Assembly (NCBI GenBank): GCA_028693695.1
Contig: JAQUUV010000019.1
Location: 6,587 to 19,552, forward strand
Length of the DNA stretch: 12,966 bases
Direction of reading: 5' to 3'
Origin: Syntrophomonas sp.
Lineage (GTDB): Bacteria > Bacillota > Syntrophomonadia > Syntrophomonadales > Syntrophomonadaceae
In this document: positions 8,801 through 12,966 of the stretch, piece by piece
Numbering within the stretch: the first letter of the stretch is position 1
Layout of the letters: every line of letters starts with the position of its first letter
Notes under the pieces: model-generated
Databases searched by the model: none
Seen by the model: the letters and a program-made list of their open reading frames with translations, nothing else
What the model was told of the DNA's origin: nothing
Position numbers and translations under genes: made by a program

Positions 8801-11440
8801 TAATCCTTGCGGTAATGGGGGTAGAACGGTTAACTGGTTGTTCTCGCAGTTCAGTTCCGTTAATCCAGTCCCTTCAAAGTTTTCCAATCCCGCCAAGCTG
8901 GTGATGTTCCTATTATATATAATCAACATGGCATTCTGAGCCGGCATTCTGTTTATCAAATCCTGCTTGGAAAAGGCTCCTGGGTTACCTGTATGCCCCA
9001 GCCACTCCCATACGGCTTGCTTGAAATTAGGGTCGGTGAAGCTGGCAGATATATCGTCCCCAGTATTGTTAACTGCTATCTGTCCGGATAATACGGTTAT
9101 ATCCGCATATCCCTTTATTCCATGGTTTGCATCAGTTGCCAGCAACTCCAGATGCTGGCCAATATCTATAGGCACATCCATTCCGGCAGCGTAATAGACA
9201 GCTCCGCTGACCGTGCTATCCAATTCCGGAATGGCAAAGGCGCTGCTGCCCACCTTGAACTGCCATTGGGTTGCCCCACTAAGCAGGTTAAGGCTTTCTA
9301 CCTTTGTGGTTCCCGGTGTTGAACCCGGCACCGGGACAGAATAGTTGTCGGGGCTGGTTAGTAATATTGCATAACTAACCGGATTGGGCTCCGGATTAAT
9401 CAGCCGAGCCAGAACCGTTCCAAAGGCCGCGCTCGTCACCATAGTGCCAGTAGTCCTGCCGATGCTGGCTATCGGAGTTACCTCAAAAAAGAGATATTTA
9501 CCGATTTCAGAGGATGTCAGAGTAAAAGTTAAACAGGCAGCACCTGTAATTACGGTCTTATCCGTTCCATCGGTAGAACTGGATGTATACCATTGATATG
9601 TAGAACTGCCTTCCGGGTTGTTTTCGGCATCGGCATAAGTGTAAATACCGGTCAGGGTTTCACCTACCTGGGCGGTGCCGCTTATCATTACTCCGCTCAC
9701 CATCGGGGCATGGTTGATAGTCTCACTACCGGGCCCTATAACTCCACTCGAAGTGGGTGTCACGGTTATTGTTACCGGAGCCGAGGTCGGGTTGGCAGTT
9801 ATGGTCTGCATGGCCTGGTTGATTACCTGTAATACCGACAGCGGTGAGGCCGCAGGTGTTAACGGTAGTATCGGTGTTGTCGGCACGGTTGGAACTACTG
9901 GTGTTACCGGGGTCAGGGGTGTGACCTGCTCGACTAGTGGTGCCGTCACGGTTATTTCTACCGCCGGAGGTGGCGGGGGAGGTGCTGCTTCTTGCACCTG
10001 CTGCATTACCTGGGCAGTCTGCTGTAACCAGTTTTGTTCCTGTACGAACTGCTGCACCGCTGCCGGAGGCAGGGGGGTTGGCGGGGGCGGGGGCGCACTT
10101 GCCTGGGTCACCTGGGTGCTCTGGTTGCCGGTCAGGGGTACGGTTACGCCATGGTTGCTTACTTCGACATTTCCGATCAGGCAGCCCACGCTTGATTGTC
10201 CATTGCTGGCCACTGATACCTGAAAGAATGTTCCTCTTATGCCCGCTACTCCCCACGGCATATCCACCTGTATCTTGACTTTCTTTTGTTTGCTGGCTAC
10301 ATACCACGGCGGCTTTTCATTTTCTTCTTCGGCTAGCAGTCCTATGCCCTGCAGGCTGGCTATTAATCTGCTACCCAGTCTATATAATGTTCCGCTGGTT
10401 TTGTTGCTACTGGCAGGCTCTTCGTTTCCACTGCCTTCATGTCTGGTAGCTAAGCCGCCTAGGATGGTGCCCTGGTTTAGCTTGATGTCTAACCAGTCTA
10501 CAGCAGTTCCTTCACTGCCATCTATTTTTAGGTATTTTCTGCCTTGGGATTCTACTACACTTAGCTGGGTGTTTTCTTTTATGAGTATGCTGCTGCCGTC
10601 CGGGTAGTTTAACTCGGCACTGCTTTTGGCTCCGATGGTTATGGTATCTCCAGATTTTACGGTGATTTCGGTTTTTACTTGTATCTCCTGGCTTCCTGAT
10701 GCCTGTACCTTCACTATGCCTTCTCTTACTTTGAGAGTGCCTTCTAAGGTTGTGGCATAGAGCCCGGGGTCTGTGGTGAACAGCACACCTAAGGCATGGG
10801 CTAGGTTGATTCGGCTGAAGGGGACGTCTGGAAGGTATTGTTTGCCGTCGGCACTGGTTCCTACCATGCCGGAGGCTAGTCCTAATGCTACTGATGGGGC
10901 AGCCCAGTGTTTGTCATCTATGTCGGTAAGGCCAGCAGGTAGTTTTATTCCGCTTATGTCTTGCTTAGATAGTCTTAAGATGAGGCTGATGGCTTGTGCG
11001 CGGGTTAGTTTTTCTTCGGAGTGGTAGCTGCCATCTGGCATACCTGATATGTATCCAGCTTTAGCAGCAGTTGCTATGTAGGCTTTCGCCCAGTGTTTGT
11101 CACTAACGTCTTTGAAGGGACTTATTAATGCCGAGTCTACTGATAGTCCGGCAGCTTTGACGATGACTGTGGCTGCCTGAGCTCTGGTGAGTGCTTCATT
11201 GGGATGGTAGCCTCCATCGGGATAGCCTTTGATGATTCCACGTCCTGCTAGGAAGTTTATGTATATGGCATTGGCATCGGTAGAGGATACATCTGAGAAC
11301 TGAGATTTGAAAGCTGCCGGGGCCGGGGCTATATCTGCTGCTTGCGCGGGATAAGCTACGGCTAAGAGGGAGATACAACAAATCAAGATGAGTATGAGTT
11401 TATACCATGTTGCTTTTCTACCGATACACCAGGGGTTCAT
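5069..11440 (-). CDS. SLH-anchored surface protein with FecR-like, LRR, NHL and GLUG modules (protein B)
   Basis: A complete 2123-residue exported protein. Residues 1-34 are a signal peptide (AQA before AD). SLH domains lie at about 48-105, 109-160 and 171-222, and a FecR-like domain at about 245-420 (MPWGVAGIRGTFF near 393). Two proline runs (about 445-458 and 486-492) flank a Gln-rich segment. Next are an Ig-like domain (574-675), an unnamed ~95-residue domain (689-783), a capped leucine-rich repeat block (about 797-979), a Big_2-like domain (about 1005-1093), six NHL repeats (1099-1380), a second copy of the unnamed domain (1386-1479), a GLUG-type domain (1484-1768), a small beta domain with TVNDYSEPVTYTV (1773-1858) and a second GLUG-type domain to the C-terminus. 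All outer modules are protein- or glycan-interaction folds with no recognisable active site. Wall attachment by SLH is well supported; an adhesive or scaffolding role is inferred. The start is fixed by AAGAAGG 9 nt upstream and by alignment with protein A. Confidence 0.95.
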   Translation of the reverse strand: MNPWCIGRKATWYKLILILICCISLLAVAYPAQAADIAPAPAAFKSQFSDVSSTDANAIYINFLAGRGIIKGYPDGGYHPNEALTRAQAATVIVKAAGLSVDSALISPFKDVSDKHWAKAYIATAAKAGYISGMPDGSYHSEEKLTRAQAISLILRLSKQDISGIKLPAGLTDIDDKHWAAPSVALGLASGMVGTSADGKQYLPDVPFSRINLAHALGVLFTTDPGLYATTLEGTLKVREGIVKVQASGSQEIQVKTEITVKSGDTITIGAKSSAELNYPDGSSILIKENTQLSVVESQGRKYLKIDGSEGTAVDWLDIKLNQGTILGGLATRHEGSGNEEPASSNKTSGTLYRLGSRLIASLQGIGLLAEEENEKPPWYVASKQKKVKIQVDMPWGVAGIRGTFFQVSVASNGQSSVGCLIGNVEVSNHGVTVPLTGNQSTQVTQASAPPPPPTPLPPAAVQQFVQEQNWLQQTAQVMQQVQEAAPPPPPPAVEITVTAPLVEQVTPLTPVTPVVPTVPTTPILPLTPAASPLSVLQVINQAMQTITANPTSAPVTITVTPTSSGVIGPGSETINHAPMVSGVMISGTAQVGETLTGIYTYADAENNPEGSSTYQWYTSSSTDGTDKTVITGAACLTFTLTSSEIGKYLFFEVTPIASIGRTTGTMVTSAAFGTVLARLINPEPNPVSYAILLTSPDNYSVPVPGSTPGTTKVESLNLLSGATQWQFKVGSSAFAIPELDSTVSGAVYYAAGMDVPIDIGQHLELLATDANHGIKGYADITVLSGQIAVNNTGDDISASFTDPNFKQAVWEWLGHTGNPGAFSKQDLINRMPAQNAMLIIYNRNITSLAGLENFEGTGLTELNCENNQLTVLPPLPQGLTWLYCWGNRLTSLPELPDSLVGLYCWDNQLSSLPTLYPNLLYLDCRNNQLSSLPTLPTNLTWLFCYDNYLSSLPYLPNTLSELHIHNNYLNVFTAGSIKTGIDACPAGTKEIAPQFRYSYIGSPKSIRTAATHQLTPSELQRQDSSDGSSWSNTTNGIIADFTFSSSNPAIATVDSSGIITAVAAGSCNIYAKYKNIDSEYTRAAIPVTVGGGVLGYEFVRKWGYQGSGEGEFAYPSYMTMDGSGTLYVSDQNNNRIQALNTSGGFIREWGSLGTDNGQFDAPGGIAVSDSGDVYVADYQNKRIQHFNTLGQFIGQWGTEGTGEGQFVGASGVAVDSSGNVYVADYYNNCVQKFNASGEFLSKWGSEGANEGQFNGPEGIAIDSSGNVYVVDYGNNRIQKFNSAGDFISQWGSSGSGDGQFNGPFAICTDQFGDLYVTDCGNYRIQKFSCSGDFLSKWGSNEEGDSQFSDIGGVAVDFSGNVYVTDGIMCTINKFRPIGSTGNSESLLVINDYSEPIPGLTEGTTRIEELYLIGGATKWQINVQDNALTSIPQLNCTLSTVTIHDYHAEEDIAITAGKHLVLYATDDENHIKGFADIIMKANYIDFTTGSGTISDPYVITSARGLNDIRNDLNACYELGADIYLDLDAYASGEGWLPIGDFDNVFAGTLDGAGYTISYLTINRPNSQCVGLFGFMDYAGLIRNIKLENVSISGKDYTGGIVGRGMGTISNSCVSGDVTGTGSCTGGLAGHNYGGNINNCSADCTITGNGNNGGLAGYNEGSIVNSYAGGSITGNGNNNGGLVGYNYGTCNITNSYAMGSVNGSIAGGLVGLNYGYVINSYYDQDTTQQNDTEKGDPRISDQMKQQVTYTGWDFSSIWSITPNDYPRLQKCPQIFAWRLVGIPGVPIYNSGNNTITVEVQPGTNLQQLVATFNLSPGVSASVGGIEQISGTTVNDYSEPVTYTVIDSDNISTTWTVVVGFLANGTGATDDPYIISTANELNMVRNHLSSCFELGTSINMDGSLFDNGEGWLPIGDGNNSFTGTFNGAGHIISNLYINRAGSDFIGLFSTVTGQGSIINLGLENVSIEGNKCVGSLGGYNEGLVSDIYATGNVKSNTEYSGGLFGDHSGAISNCYTMVNVIGDLYVGGLVGSYGDGGVIDKSYSAGTVDGETETGGLVGLDYGGGTTSYSYYDTEISGQSDDTGKGVPKTTVEMKLQATFEGWDFGLIWSMNEGIDYPKLRYFVN
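6140..6990 (-). repeat. GLUG-type beta-helix domain 1 of protein B
   Basis: Residues ~1484-1768 open with GTISDPYVITSARGLNDI and continue with GEGWLPIGDFDNVFAGTLDG. Five Gly-Gly coils follow (GGIVG, GGLAG, GGLAG, GGLVG, GGLVG), each followed by an N(S/C)-x-A or NSY turn. It closes with WDFSSIWSITPNDYPRLQ. It is an internal paralogue of the C-terminal domain and has more coils. Confidence 0.85.
7004..7285 (-). repeat. Unnamed ~95-residue domain, copy 2, in protein B
   Basis: Residues ~1386-1479 are homologous to 9092-9376. Shared landmarks are a Tyr-Ser-(V/E)-Pro-(V/I)-Pro-Gly start, PGTTKVESL/EGTTRIEEL, GATQWQ/GATKWQ, IPQL/IPEL, a late GQHLELLATD/GKHLVLYATD and GFADI/GYADI. I do not recognise the family. 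It follows the NHL block directly, as the other copy precedes the LRR block. Confidence 0.75.
7301..8146 (-). repeat. Six 47-residue NHL repeats (predicted six-bladed beta-propeller)
   Basis: Residues 1099-1380 are six units of exactly 47 residues, each close to FxxxWGSxGxxxGQFxxPxGIAVDSSGNVYVxDxxNxRIQKFNxxG. The regular length and the count of six fit one closed propeller. NHL propellers bind proteins, sugars or nucleic acids. In exported bacterial proteins they are usually interaction modules. The last unit is the most divergent (TDGIMCTINKF), as expected of an edge blade. Confidence 0.93.
8504..8863 (-). repeat. Six 20-residue leucine-rich repeats
   Basis: Residues 860-979 hold six 20-residue units with consensus LxxLxCxxNxLSSLPxLPxx, for example LTWLYCWGNRLTSLPELPDS. 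The last unit is degenerate. Twenty-residue repeats with the LPxLP ending resemble the short bacterial LRRs of YopM/IpaH-type proteins. The N-terminal flank (FTDPNFKQAVWEWL, then ITSLAGLENF) looks like an internalin-style cap. The block probably forms a curved protein-binding surface. Confidence 0.92.
9092..9376 (-). repeat. Unnamed ~95-residue domain, copy 1, in protein B
   Basis: Residues 689-783 lie between the Ig-like domain and the LRR cap. This copy contains YSVPVPGSTPGTTKVESLNL, GATQWQFKVG and a closing GIKGYADITV. It is homologous to 7004-7285. Secondary structure looks beta-rich, with no Cys and no obvious catalytic residues, so a spacer or binding module is likely. Confidence 0.75.
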
Positions 11441-11449
11441 TTAATTCTG

Positions 11450-11456
11450 CCTTCTT
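11450..11456 (-). promoter_or_regulatory. Ribosome binding site of gene B
   Basis: AAGAAGG on the minus strand, 9 nt before the ATG at 11440. It matches the site of gene A and supports this start. Confidence 0.8.
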
Positions 11457-11546
11457 TCCCTGCACTACCAATATATTCAACCAAGGATAAGCATAGCGAA
11501 ATACATCAACTTTGCTGTAATATCTTGGGGTATTTTGTTAGTAAAA

Positions 11547-11568
11547 GTATAATTATGGACAATTATAT
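11547..11568. promoter_or_regulatory. Inverted repeat upstream of gene B (possible operator)
   Basis: Counterpart of 4880-4901: GTATAATT, spacer ATGGAC, AATTATAT, so seven of eight arm pairs are kept. The identical spacer in both copies is more than symmetry alone would demand, although the surrounding leader is also conserved. Confidence 0.35.
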
Positions 11569-11654
11569 CATATTTAGTGTTTTGCAGTTATACGTTTCAA
11601 TTTATTTTTAATTATGGTAAGGAGTAGGAAACATTATGTATCTTTCCTTTATAG

Positions 11655-11768
11655 TTTAGTTCCGTATCTATGGCTATGGTTTCTAAAGCCAAACCTGTTA
11701 AAGCAGAAGTAGACATACAGAACGGGTTACCTGGATTTGATAATGGTAGGTTACTGAAACTTCGTTGA
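11655..11768 (+). pseudogene. Remnant of a ComM/YifB-like Mg-chelatase family N-terminus
   Basis: Reading from 11655, the frame gives FSSVSMAMVSKAKPVKAEVD, then IQNGLPGFDNGRLLKLR and a TGA stop at 11766-11768. The run VxAEVDIxNGLPGFD is the hallmark N-terminus of the ComM/YifB family (usually VEVDISNGLPGFDIVGL), a AAA+ helicase-like protein of ~500 residues linked to DNA uptake in other bacteria. Only ~37 residues are left, the conserved IVGLP is lost, and TAG precedes the fragment in frame at 11652. It is therefore a decayed fragment and not a gene. An in-frame ATG at 11670 exists, but nothing suggests it is used. The match is from memory of the family motif. Confidence 0.6.
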
Positions 11769-11854
11769 ATGTTTTGACATTTAATCAGGACAGATATATC
11801 TCTCTGTCGCCCAATCCAAGCACCCTTAGAAGATTCGCTATTTTTATCAATTAA
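11769..11854. other. Unassigned stretch between the two gene remnants
   Basis: No gene seen. It contains a short inverted repeat, GACAGA and TCTGTC at 11789-11806, and a plus-strand open stretch reading LTFNQDRYISLSPNPSTLRR that ends in TAA at 11852-11854. I do not recognise this peptide. It may be debris of the event that joined the ComM-like fragment to the intron remnant. Confidence 0.3.
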
Positions 11855-11875
11855 GAAATTTTAGATTATACAGTT

Positions 11876-12001
11876 ATGCACCTGTATACTGAGCACTTAC
11901 GACTTCCAAATACTCCACAGGTAAATAAAGCCCTCGGACTCGCCTACTGGCGAGAGCAAGGGCTAGTCAGCTTACTCGAAACTTATCAGAGGAGTCGTTA
12001 A
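11876..12001 (+). pseudogene. C-terminal fragment of group II intron reverse transcriptase/maturase
   Basis: The open frame gives 41 residues from the first ATG, with stop TAA at 11999-12001. It includes LRLPNTPQVNKALGLAYWRE and then QGLVSLLETYQRSR. The pattern PNTPxVNxALGxxYWxxQGLxSLLExY is what I recall from C-termini of intron-encoded proteins, and the position just before domain V fits. The polymerase and maturase domains (normally over 400 residues) are missing. In-frame TAA at 11852 closes the frame upstream. Confidence 0.7.
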
Positions 12002-12008
12002 TCTACAT

Positions 12009-12043
12009 GAACCGCCGTATACCAAACGGTACGTAGGTTGGTG
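12009..12043 (+). ncRNA. Group II intron domain V (degenerate)
   Basis: GAACCGCCGTATACC, loop AAAC, then GGTACGTAGGTTGGTG. The upper stem UACC/GGUA, the 2-nt CG bulge on the 3' side and a CGC triad at 12013-12015 followed by CGUA match the domain V plan. Two pairs in the lower stem are broken: triad C12015 faces U, and G12017 faces G. The usual 3' arm would read UACGGUGGU where this copy has UAGGUUGGU. Loss of catalytic function is likely. Confidence 0.75.
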
Positions 12044-12082
12044 TGAGAGGACGGGGGTTAGCCGCCCCCTCCTACTCGAGAT
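12044..12082 (+). ncRNA. Group II intron domain VI with bulged branch-point A
   Basis: GAG-AGGA-C-GGGGG pairs with CCCCC-UCCU-A-CUC around a UUAGCCG loop. This leaves a single bulged A at 12074, the expected branch point. The helix is intact, in contrast to domain V. The inferred intron end is 12080-12082 (ending AT if at 12082, in line with the AY rule). Confidence 0.75.
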
Positions 12083-12966
12083 GCATCAACTCGTTGTATA
12101 AACATGTTGCTGCAATGGGAACGCCGTCCTTTAATACATAGATATAATAACACGAATCATAAGTATATGATGGTGTTAGCGTACAAGTTATATTATTAGT
12201 ATCTACGGAAACATTGCTTATAACATTTGCTGACTCGAAGTTCTGATCAACCGCTACAACATTTAAATTATCATTTACATTCCATAGTCCTCCACTACCA
12301 GTTAAGGTAATCGTTGTACTAGGATTTATCTCTGGATTAAAACAAGCAGGACTTGGGCTCAAGCTCGAAACAACTTTAATGATTTGCTTTTTCTGCATCG
12401 TTGGATGGCCGGGTGCAGTTGCCTGAAGAGTTACTTCATCAGTACCGATTTCATTTCCGGTTACCGTTTCCTGCCATAGGCCGGTTGCCCCATTAAATGA
12501 ATATTCAAGCCCGGCATATGTTCCCGTACTGCTCGAAGCGGTAAAAGTCCCACTGCTATTACCGGTAATCGCCAGCTGTGTATCCGTAGGAGACAAGTTC
12601 CAATGCCATAGATGGTTAGATCCTTTCGCAATCACGAAAGTGCCCATGCTCCCTAGACCAGAAATTAAATCGGCTCTATCACTACTGTCCAACAGGTAGG
12701 TTCTATATATGGATGGTAATGAACTGACTGGCAGTTTGTTCGCCGCCGTCAAATAGCTGTAATCATTGGCCGCTGAACTAAGCAGATCATACCAGTTGCC
12801 ATCATCCGATTTATAATATACCGGAGTATTAGTGTATGAATTAGTGTATGAATTAGTGTATGAATTAGTGTATGAATTGAGGATATTATCCGCAGTAAAT
12901 CCCGGCGAAGCGATGGGGAAAATGCTGTTGCCTACCAGGACTGAACCACCATAAACATAATCCTGA
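12072..12966 (-). CDS. C-terminal part of an unrecognised exported protein, truncated by the intron remnant (protein C)
   Basis: The frame is open from the right edge to TAG at 12072-12074 (297 codons visible), so the start is off the window. An internal alternative start at 12752 falls in mid-domain and is not credible. From the visible N-terminus there is a segment DYVYGGSVLVGNSIFPIASP, four NSYT tetrapeptide repeats, a globular part with LWHWNLSPTDTQLAITGNSS and GLWQETVTGNEIGTDEVTL, and an Ig-like last domain from about FNPEINPSTTITLTGSGGLW with a late CYYIYVLKDGVPI. The Ser/Thr/Asn-rich, Cys-poor composition suggests a secreted or surface protein like its neighbours, but I do not recognise the family. 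The final residues HLE and the stop lie at or inside the antisense of intron domain VI, so the natural C-terminus is probably lost. It may be a pseudogene or a still-expressed shortened protein. Confidence 0.75.
   Translation of the reverse strand, partial: QDYVYGGSVLVGNSIFPIASPGFTADNILNSYTNSYTNSYTNSYTNTPVYYKSDDGNWYDLLSSAANDYSYLTAANKLPVSSLPSIYRTYLLDSSDRADLISGLGSMGTFVIAKGSNHLWHWNLSPTDTQLAITGNSSGTFTASSSTGTYAGLEYSFNGATGLWQETVTGNEIGTDEVTLQATAPGHPTMQKKQIIKVVSSLSPSPACFNPEINPSTTITLTGSGGLWNVNDNLNVVAVDQNFESANVISNVSVDTNNITCTLTPSYTYDSCYYIYVLKDGVPIAATCLYNELMHLE
12828..12878 (-). repeat. Tandem 12-bp repeat, 4.25 identical copies
   Basis: The plus-strand unit attagtgtatga occurs four times without change at 12828, 12840, 12852 and 12864, followed by att. 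On the coding strand it encodes (NSYT)4 followed by N-T-P. Since 12 bp is four codons, copy-number change alters length but never the frame. Perfect identity suggests recent slippage. Confidence 0.95.

Larger units (their letters stand above)
9960..11655 (-). repeat. Paralogous 5' cassette, copy in gene B (leader + SLH + FecR)
   Basis: Partner of 3295-4985; see that entry for the shared content. In this copy the linker ends AQVMQQVQEAAPPPPPPA. The leader part (11441 to about 11655) aligns with the leader of gene A over ~210 bp with scattered substitutions and few small gaps. Confidence 0.9.
11441..11655 (-). promoter_or_regulatory. Leader and promoter region of gene B
   Basis: Conserved with the leader of gene A, including the block TGCTTATCCTTGG, the inverted repeat at 11547-11568, a minus-strand TATAAT in the same relative place, and AATTAAAAATA further upstream. 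The leader is long (~130 nt from that -10 box to the ATG), so it may form RNA structure, but no known riboswitch was recognised. The -35 assignment is unclear. Confidence 0.55.
11855..12082 (+). mobile_element. 3' remnant of a group II intron
   Basis: Three signs occur in the order expected of a bacterial group II intron: the last codons of an intron-encoded reverse transcriptase/maturase, a domain V hairpin 7 nt after its stop codon, and a domain VI hairpin with a bulged A. The 5' part of the intron (GUGYG start, domains I-III) and nearly all of the reverse transcriptase are absent, so it cannot be mobile by itself. The left boundary is approximate. The right boundary, at 12080-12082, is inferred from the usual 7-8 nt between branch A and the 3' splice site. 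The element is antisense to protein C. Confidence 0.8.

Noticed and set aside
9675..10223. A 182-codon plus-strand open frame rich in Gly, Val and Thr
   Set aside because: It is antisense to the proline-rich linker of gene B; the Gly runs are the complement of Pro codons.
9726..10307. A 193-codon open frame on the minus strand inside gene B
   Set aside because: It lies in another frame of the same strand, within the low-complexity FecR and proline-rich part of gene B. It has no ribosome binding site and no recognisable protein sequence, while the main frame has clear domains.
12072..12752. Protein C starting at the TTG at 12752
   Set aside because: The same frame stays open to the right edge, and the sequence before 12752 (NSYT repeats, VYYKSDDGNWYDLL) reads as normal protein. 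The gene therefore begins outside the window.

Overview
The window holds three large genes, all on the minus strand and all encoding secreted, repeat-rich surface proteins. The organism is probably a Gram-positive member of the Clostridia (Firmicutes). The evidence is the triple S-layer homology (SLH) domains for cell-wall anchoring, AGAAGG-type ribosome binding sites, moderate GC content, and a bacterial group II intron remnant. A syntrophic or sulfate-reducing clostridial lineage would fit, but the genus cannot be fixed from the sequence.

Layout, left to right. (1) Positions 1-4772 (minus) are the first 1590 codons of a giant SLH protein, 'protein A', whose 3' end lies off the left edge. 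It carries a signal peptide, three SLH domains, a FecR-like domain, a proline-rich linker, an FN3 domain, two cadherin-like domains, an X2-like domain, an Ig-like domain and a right-handed beta-helix. The beta-helix module starts to repeat as the window ends. (2) Positions 4773-5068 are the leader and promoter region of A. (3) Positions 5069-11440 (minus) are a complete 2123-residue paralogue, 'protein B'. Its first ~490 residues match A closely. Beyond that it carries a different set of modules: Ig-like, an unnamed domain present twice, leucine-rich repeats, Big_2-like, a six-repeat NHL propeller and two GLUG-type domains. (4) Positions 11441-12071 hold no intact gene. They contain the leader of B, which is homologous to the leader of A, then a fragment resembling the N-terminus of a ComM/YifB Mg-chelatase-like protein (plus), then the 3' end of a group II intron (plus) with the last codons of its reverse transcriptase/maturase and domains V and VI. 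(5) Positions 12072-12966 (minus) are the C-terminal part of a third exported-looking protein, 'protein C'. Its start is off the right edge and its stop codon lies inside the antisense of intron domain VI.

Together, A and B look like one surface-display design used twice: the same promoter region, signal peptide, wall anchor, FecR-like domain and proline-rich spacer, with different binding or stalk modules at the outer end. The likely shared role is adhesion or surface architecture, but no ligand can be named. The stretch between B and C is a scar of mobile-element activity and gene decay. No tRNA, rRNA, CRISPR array or convincing rho-independent terminator was seen.
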